A stretch of 64,000 bases of DNA from Oxytricha trifallax. Its lineage: Eukaryota > Ciliophora > Spirotrichea > Sporadotrichida > Oxytrichidae. Each line of letters begins with the position of its first letter. The first letter of the stretch is position 1. The notes under the pieces are model-generated. The model was given only the letters and a program-made list of their open reading frames with translations. It did not search any database and was not told the DNA's origin. Positions 58,908-64,000 of this stretch are shown piece after piece. Both the position numbers and the translations under genes were made by a program. The DNA lies in assembly GCA_000711775.1 (NCBI GenBank), contig ARYC01000462.1:80135-144134 (forward strand), read 5' to 3'.

Positions 58908-59793
58908 GCAAGTATATTCGAAATGTGGAAGTTGTTACAAGTAAATTCAAAATATTATAGAATTAGAATTAGAATTTTATTAATTCAAATTTTATTACAA
59001 TTAAAAAGGAAAAATGGGCTTCAATGTTTTTTTTCAAAGTTTGGTAAAGACTTATGTGCATGAAAGAAAAAAATATTCTCATTGTCGGTCTCGATGCTGC
59101 AGGTAAGACCACCATCCTCTAAAAACTCAAGCTCGGTGATGTCGTTACAACCATTCCAACCATCAGCTTCAATGTCGAGAATGTTGACTTCAAGAAAACA
59201 GTTTCACAGAATGGGATGTACGCGATCAAGACAAGATCAGACTCCTCTGGAGAACTACTACCATAACACTTAAGGTCTAATCTTAGTAGTTGACTCCAAT
59301 GTTAGAGACAGAGTTGATGATGCCAGAGAAGAGTCCATAAAATGGTAGCTGAGGAGGAACTCAAGGATGCAGTTTTCTTGGTATTCGCCAACAAGCAAGA
59401 TCTTCCAGGAGCTATGACCTGCCCAGGGATCACTGATAAGCTCGGACTCCACACAATTAAAGGTAGAACTTTTTACATCCGAAGCACTTGCGTCGTTACA
59501 GGTGATGTTTACGACGAAGGTCTCGACTTGATCTCAAAGAATTTTGTCTCAAAATGAAATACTGAAAGGTATTCTAGTTTGCGCATGCTTTTTTGAACTG
59601 TAAAATTTGATTAATTAAACTATCACTCTTGAATATAGCGAGCTATTGCATTTCCAAATAAATATATGTTTAATTCAGTTAGTAACATGATCAAAATAAC
59701 TCACTTTTTTAAGTAAAAATATGATAAATTTCTAATTTTATATTTTTTTTGTGAATTTACTTGTAACAACTTCCACATTTCGAATATACTTGC
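58908..59793. mobile_element. Element with perfect 42-bp inverted repeats around an ARF gene
   Basis: GCAAGTATATTCGAAATGTGG... at 58908-58949 is perfectly inverted at 59752-59793. Between them is one cell-type gene, an ADP-ribosylation factor, of clearly higher GC content than its flanks. Perfect ends with a multiply frameshifted gene inside suggest the ends are conserved by recent movement or homogenisation while the cargo decays. Confidence 0.75.
59014..59557 (+). pseudogene. ADP-ribosylation factor (ARF-type small GTPase), frameshifted
   Basis: ATG 59014 to TGA 59555-59557. It begins MGFNVFFQS with the Gly2 used for N-myristoylation. After a shift it reads ILIVGLDAAGKTTIL (P-loop), VTTIPTISFNVENV (switch I with the effector Thr), then WDVRDQDKIRLLW (switch II; the usual G-G-Q reads R-D-Q), [20 protein letters not shown] (NKQD base specificity), STCVVTGD and a normal-length C-terminus. 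About four single-base shifts (near 59050, 59205, 59240 and 59338) break it. The active protein would recruit vesicle coats at Golgi membranes. No introns, as in many nanochromosome genes. TAA/TAG fall at non-critical Gln positions, and TGA ends the gene exactly where ARFs end. Confidence 0.9.
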
Positions 59794-59934
59794 TTAATAA
59801 TAAACTTGATTATTATGAATATATTTCTGTTATTAATTAATTTATAAAATTTTATATTTGAAACATTTATGATCGATACTAGTGATCCTCACTTTCTCGC
59901 GAATAAAAGTCTAACTTATGTTTTTGTTGTTAAT

Positions 59935-60440
59935 TTAAATTAATTTTTTTGAGTCTAGTCTCTACAAATCCTATGAAGTCTGGACTACTGCCTTCGATTT
60001 CCTTCGTCATTTAGTCTTATTTAAGCTTTGAGTTTAGCCCTCTCACATTCTACATGCATATTTTTTCAATTCTATAGTCTTCATGTTTAATTATCTTTTA
60101 CTGCTAACAACCTATTCCCTCCTCTTAGTTCGATGTCTTTCAGCGAACCTTCATTTATCCTAACCCATCCTTCTGTTCCCTTCCTGGTTGATAGAAATCG
60201 AGCTGTCGGCTATTGTCAACCTTGACCGAGAATTTGTTTATGTTTCTCCAATTTTTTTACTGTTAATAAACATTTTGGTTTTAAAATGTTGAATTTTACG
60301 AATTCGTTTTTGAATTTACAAGTATCTTTCCAAAGTTTGTTATGAAGCGTGTTTCTCATCCCTCTCTCTGTTTTCTGAATAAACTGATAGTCTTCACCTT
60401 CCATTGAACCCTTACTGCTCTGGCTCCATCTTTCCGGCCT
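59935..60440 (-). pseudogene. LINE ORF2, endonuclease N-terminal part
   Basis: Minus strand, from about 60440 down. The first ~60 codons (from ATG 60404) are basic. Then, in another frame, CMQNVRGLNSKLKQD and SSPDFIGFVETRLKK follow: the Asn and Glu motifs at the start of the APE-type LINE endonuclease. The protein breaks at GFVETRLKK, exactly where insertion X2 begins, and resumes at 58395. One TGA and one shift are internal. The region before 60404 may include the end of a first ORF, but nothing is recognised. Confidence 0.75.
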
Positions 60441-60838
60441 ACTTTAATTGTTAAAAGATTGCTCTTTTTTTTATTAACTAATTTAATGTTTACATAGAAT
60501 TATTGAAATTTCAAAGACTTTACTATAAAAATATAGAATAAATAATAATAGTCAATATCTAGCATTAGCTTATAATTTAACTACCAGCGTATTTATAATA
60601 TATTAAATATTAATGTGTACATTAAATGAGCTCTTAACGAATAAACAAATTAAATTAGTATAAATAAATAACAAAAACTAGTTATTCAATAAAATAGGTC
60701 AATTAAAACTCAATATATAAGATTTAAAAATGATAACTTTTGAGTTAAAGTTATTGTATTGAAAAGCAAGAATGCAATTTTCTATCGCATTTTTTACCGT
60801 TTATTTATCCAAATTGTTATAATTAAATTTCTTAATAT
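60441..60838. other. AT-rich spacer
   Basis: Nothing recognised except a 26-base stretch, TTTAATTGTTAAAAGATTGC TCTTTT, at about 60446-60472. It also occurs at 55011-55036 inside the LINE C-terminal part. Confidence 0.45.
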
Positions 60839-61626
60839 TGTAGGAATACATTCGATTTGGGAAAAGGAATTAAAATTAATTAATTATTAATTACTTTCAG
60901 TTATGTTTTTAGAAAATGTCTCCAAACCCTATCAACATTATACTCTATAGATAGCGCATTAATATTAAGACGATGGTTGTTAATGCTATAATGATTTATA
61001 AAACGAAAACTTTAATTAATTAATTATTTTAATCACATTAATACTAAAACTTATTATGAAAATCAAAAATGGAAATCTCTCTGATTATTGCTATTCTTCC
61101 TCTTCATCATCCTCTTCCTCATCTTCTTTGTCATCATCATTTTCATCATATAAGTACCCTTTGTCTGTTATATTTCGAAGCACCAGTCCAACTGCACCTG
61201 TGGTCTTACCAGGTAGGACCACTATTTAAAAAAATAAAAGATATGATTTTTTTAACTTACATTTTTAATGAGTGCTCTATCTCCACCTTTGTTTAATCTT
61301 TAAGTATTGGTATTACTATAATAGGTTTTTGATTATATTTAAAGTTATCATATTATAAATTATAAATGCTATAATGATTTTATCTCTTCTCCCAAACGAG
61401 AAAAACCCCTTTAACTGTATTTAAGAGTTAATTCAAAATCAAAATATCTCGCTTCATAAAATAATTCAAGAATATTGCCAATAGTAAAGTCCATCTAAAA
61501 TTGAGTAATCTACCGTAGAATTGACTCAGATTTGAATTTTGAGTCACTTTAGATTTCATAACTGCCATGATTTTAATATTTAATCAATTATATTTTAATT
61601 AATGTTCCCAAACTGAATGTATTCAA
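60839..61626. mobile_element. Inverted-repeat element containing repeat R4
   Basis: The left end TGTAGGAATACATTCGATTTGGG faces the inverse of TTCCCAAACTGAATGTATTC at about 61626. Subterminal parts (TCGCTTC, AAAGTCCA, ACTGCCA) match the palindromic MITE at 13573-13989. The interior holds the minus-strand R4 gene fragment. It lies directly against the left terminus of the next TBE-like element. Confidence 0.65.
61060..61320 (-). repeat. Dispersed repeat R4 with a predicted 39-nt intron
   Basis: Minus-strand copy and the best-preserved exon. The intron is 61222-61260 (GTAAGTTAA...TTAAATAG on the minus strand). The downstream exon reads LVLPGKTTGAVGLVLRNI, then YLYDENDDDKEDEEED, a strongly acidic C-terminal tail. 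Upstream AT-rich DNA matches the upstream of R2. It is probably the 3' exon pair of an unknown gene carried by an inverted-repeat element. Confidence 0.65.
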
Positions 61627-61631
61627 AATCC

Positions 61632-61761
61632 CAAAACTCTTTCAGTAGTTTGATTGAGTTTTTGATTGATAAAAGTAGACTATTAGTGCATACTTTATTA
61701 GGGTTTTAATAGGGTTTATGTAGGGGTTTAATGTTTACATATTAGTATTTTAAGTGAGTAT
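61632..61761. repeat. TBE-like terminal repeat, second left copy
   Basis: CCCAAAACTCTTTCAGTAG, GATTGAGTTTTTGATTGATA and the telomere-like GGGTTTTAATAGGGTTTATG / TAGGGGTTTAATG, nearly identical to 36328-36452 and to the inverse of 45560-45695. It opens an element that runs off the window. Confidence 0.8.
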
Positions 61762-62808
61762 ATGCGAGGTTTGGGGTCAGTTTATGACAGTGAGTATATA
61801 GAGTTATTGTTTAAGTTGCGTTATGGATGTGATGAATATAATGATCAACTCAAGCCTATCCTAAATTAGACGTCTATAGCAAGGCTGCTCCATAAATCTC
61901 CTGCTACTGTTAGGTCTCACTGTCTATTAGCATTGAATTTAAAGAGATAGCAACTTAATTCTAAGCCTAAGAGACCATTAAAATTTTAGCAGCATCATAT
62001 TGACTATTTTATTAATGATGAGACTCTTAAATACTGGGCTCACTTCTCCCTGGCCTAAAGAGCTGTGATGTTTCATCGTCAATTTCCTGAGCTTCATATC
62101 TCTGCTTAATCGATAACTAACATATATAAAAAGAATGGAATATCTTACAAGACAGTCAATCGCATTTAGAGAGTGATTGACTTTAATGTTCCATTTTATA
62201 AGCTAATTTTAATTATATATTCGATTTAATGCAAAGGGCTTAAGAGCATAATATAAAATTCATACACTCTCATGAGGCAGTATTCACCTTTAATACTTTC
62301 AAATCAAGGTCTTGGTATAAGAGGTACAGCAACATTGAAGTTTATGACTAAAAGGTTAAGGTTTAAACTCATGCAATACTTGGTGGAATAAGTGAAGATA
62401 GTGGCCTCGAGACTTATGTTATTCACCCTCGTTCTATAAAGACTGAATAATATATAAAATTCTTGTAATAATTTAGAGATAAGTACGCCGACTAAGAGAT
62501 TATTCTGTTCGTTGATAACCTGTCAGTTCATAAAACTAAAGACTCAAGGAAGGAATATGAAAGGCTAAACATAAAAGCTGTGTTTAATGTTCCTTACAGC
62601 CCTTAGTTCAATGGAATTGAGTTATAATGGGGGTTATTGAAAGGTCAATATAAGAAATTGCTGCTCTATCACTTGATGCACGACTTGAAGATAGATACAG
62701 TAGATTTTATTAAGAGTGCTGCTAAGAGAGTCAGCGATGATAAAGCTAAAGTATGCGCAAGAGGGGAGATTTTGTGTATATAAATAAGTTTTAGATTTAA
62801 GCGAATGA
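61762..62808 (+). pseudogene. TBE-like transposase, copy B (first catalytic Asp lost)
   Basis: ATG 61762 to TGA 62806-62808, about 348 codons, with only a short out-of-frame stretch around 62200. It contains RAVMFHRQFPELHIS, then FIHSHEAVFTFNTF: the first catalytic Asp (FIHADEAVF in copies A and C) is His. The second motif LFVDNLSVHKTKD and third NVPYSPQFNGIELQW (Glu, 34 residues on) are intact. TAG gives the Gln of SPQFN. It is the best-preserved member of its subfamily but catalytically dead as read. It is convergent with its companion gene, 7 bp apart. Confidence 0.8.
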
Positions 62809-62814
62809 ATAAGT

Positions 62815-63587
62815 TCACATATAAAATTTGCCCGTAAGGGATTTGGCTTCTCTTTCTTTTCTTCCTCTTAGGGCTTGCTTGGGCCTATGTTTCTTTTCTT
62901 AGTGCCAGCTCCTGCATCTATGTTCATCTCTTTTGGCTTTGATAAATCTATGAAGAGCCTCTTACTCAATTCATGCTTTATTTGTGACTTTCTCTCTCTA
63001 TTAATTTGCTGCGCTCTTTCATCAAGTATATAACAGTACCAGGTTTTTCTATAAATTTAGAAGACTAAGCTTACTTGAGATGAAGGGATGCTTTTGAAGT
63101 TTACAGTCAGTTGCCACTGATTTTAATTCCTTGCTTGCCTTTTTATTCATGAGAGATGCTGTAGCGTTTCTTGTGAGCTTCTTAAATTACTTCATTTAAG
63201 TACACAGGTTTCAGAGTTCCAAGAACACCAAAGAAGAAGTTTCTCTGCAACTTATTAGAGAGCTGTAGCTTTGATGGAAGGTAGAGAGCAACATCTGGAT
63301 CACTCATAGCATCGTCATATAGGTTTGTTACTGATATTTCAGGGTAGTTAGGTATCTCTATCATCCTAATTTCATTAGACTTAAAAGCTTTTTCTATTCA
63401 CTCAGTAAGGCTTTTAAGAATGAGATTTTAGTTCCCTCCTAAGTTGGCAAGAGTAATCCAACTATAATGGATTTATTAATCTTACTTTAGAACTTACCTT
63501 GCTATACCAAGTATCTATAAAGGTCCTCTTTACTTCGAAATTTCCTATTAAATCTTGAGAATAAATTCTCTTCATTGCATCATTCAT
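62815..63587 (-). pseudogene. TBE-type companion gene, copy B
   Basis: Minus strand. The ATG used in copy A has changed (caccatct to caccttg), so the first start is Met at 63587 (MNDAMKRI). The rest parallels copy A: IPNYPEIS, then the F-F-F-G-V-L-G-T-L-K-P-V-Y-L-N-E-V-I block. One or more shifts occur near 63240 (an RKFFFG to RNFFFG region with a codon lost) and in the C-terminal third. It ends at TGA 62815. The role is unknown. Confidence 0.65.
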
Positions 63588-64000
63588 AGACTCCACCTTG
63601 CTTCCTCTTTCTAGAAATGTTAATGAAATTTAAAATTATGGATATCCATTCTAAGTTTATTAAAATCTTACTACTAAATAGGGAGGGCCTAATTGAGGTC
63701 AACCTTGAAAAGATATGAGGAGAAGGATTGAAAAACTTGCACCAAGTTTCACAGATTGATTTCCATTTTTATCAATCTATATCCATTAAATTGCTCCTAA
63801 TAATGTTTAATTATTTTAGGAGGTCCTCCAAATTTAGTTCAAAATTTATTAGGAGTTAAATTTTAAGGTTAAAACTTAATTAGGAGCATATTAAATTTAA
63901 AAATCTTTAATAACTTTTACCTCCAAATAAAGTTTAAACTTGATTTGGAGGACCTCCTAGATAAACAAAACTTCATAAGGAGTATTTTAATTTACTAAAA
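63588..64000. repeat. Element tail, second copy, cut by window end
   Basis: Matches 38305-38620, including the two arms TAGGAGGTCCTCCAAAT (about 63819) and GATTTGGAGGACCTCCTA (about 63941). Here the arms are separated by about 80 extra bases. The rest of the element lies beyond the window. Confidence 0.65.

Larger units (their letters stand above)
58396..59934. mobile_element. Insertion X2 in the LINE, containing an ARF-bearing element
   Basis: It starts with the same ATTGATAAAATA(C/T)AAAAGATTGGG sequence as X1 and ends with the shared ATGATCGATA block. It separates the two halves of the LINE endonuclease domain. X2 is about 900 bp longer than X1 because a 42-bp inverted-repeat element (58908-59793) carrying an ARF relic sits inside it. 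Nesting order: LINE first, X2 into the LINE, ARF element into X2. Confidence 0.6.

Noticed and set aside
1..64000. CRISPR array, bacterial operon or organellar DNA
   Set aside because: No regular direct repeats with unique spacers, no ribosome-binding-site pattern, and coding sequence uses TAA/TAG as Gln with spliceosomal-type mini-introns and eukaryotic families (ARF, MT-A70, kinase, LINE).

Overview
This window looks like germline (micronuclear) DNA of a spirotrich ciliate of the Oxytricha/Stylonychia kind. Three things support this. (1) Real protein-coding stretches are crossed by in-frame TAA and TAG at positions where homologous families carry Gln (for example the SPQ(Y/F)N motif of Tc1/IS630-type transposases), and they end at TGA (kinase, ADP-ribosylation-factor relic, MT-A70 enzyme, intact transposase). 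Standard-code ORF calling therefore shatters every gene here. (2) The gene content is dominated by DD34E transposases with convergently oriented companion genes, plus zinc-finger and kinase genes, which recalls the TBE family of oxytrichid micronuclei. (3) Several elements carry telomere-like G3-4T3-4 / C4A4 runs at or near their ends. Species assignment is inference. No ordinary intact macronuclear-type gene, rRNA or tRNA was recognised.

Layout. 1-4.16 kb: AT-rich, no supported gene. 4.17-6.29 kb: a 330-bp inverted repeat around one degraded P-loop gene. 6.3-14.4 kb: AT-rich DNA with decayed coding fragments, the first of four dispersed intron-containing repeats (R1), and several palindromic elements. 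14.4-24 kb: a block of plus-strand, mostly broken genes (unknown proteins, a 600-codon DD34E-type transposase with its last acidic residue lost, a ~1-kb palindrome, a chromodomain/cysteine-protease-like gene). 24.3-30.4 kb: the best-preserved element, with a basic-repeat ORF, an intact 339-aa transposase, a convergent companion gene and a 900-codon SF2 helicase. 30.7-31.1 kb: R2. 31.1-36.3 kb: AT-rich, nothing supported.

36.3-45.7 kb is bounded by matching inverted ~130-bp termini. It holds transposase + companion, a long inverted repeat with a small ORF, a C2H2 zinc-finger gene, a zinc-finger MT-A70 N6-adenine methyltransferase, a second (inverted, different) transposase/companion pair, R3 and an intact protein-kinase gene. 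46.2-48.6 kb: a coiled-coil gene divergent from another broken transposase that is split by a ~780-bp insertion. 49.0-49.5 kb: a MITE. 52.7-54.1 kb: a Ulp1-like protease gene. 54.9-60.4 kb: a minus-strand LINE (endonuclease + reverse transcriptase) interrupted twice by related insertions, one of which itself contains a 42-bp inverted-repeat element carrying a broken ARF GTPase. 60.8-61.6 kb: an inverted-repeat element holding R4. 61.6-64 kb: a second copy of the 36.3-38.6 kb element, cut by the window end.

Together this is a nested graveyard of transposons, with a few still-open genes (transposase at 25.4 kb, kinase at 44.8 kb). Many genes carry single-base shifts, often in homopolymers, so some breaks could be assembly errors rather than decay. 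All translations were made by eye with TAA/TAG=Gln and TGA=stop. Boundaries of broken genes are approximate.
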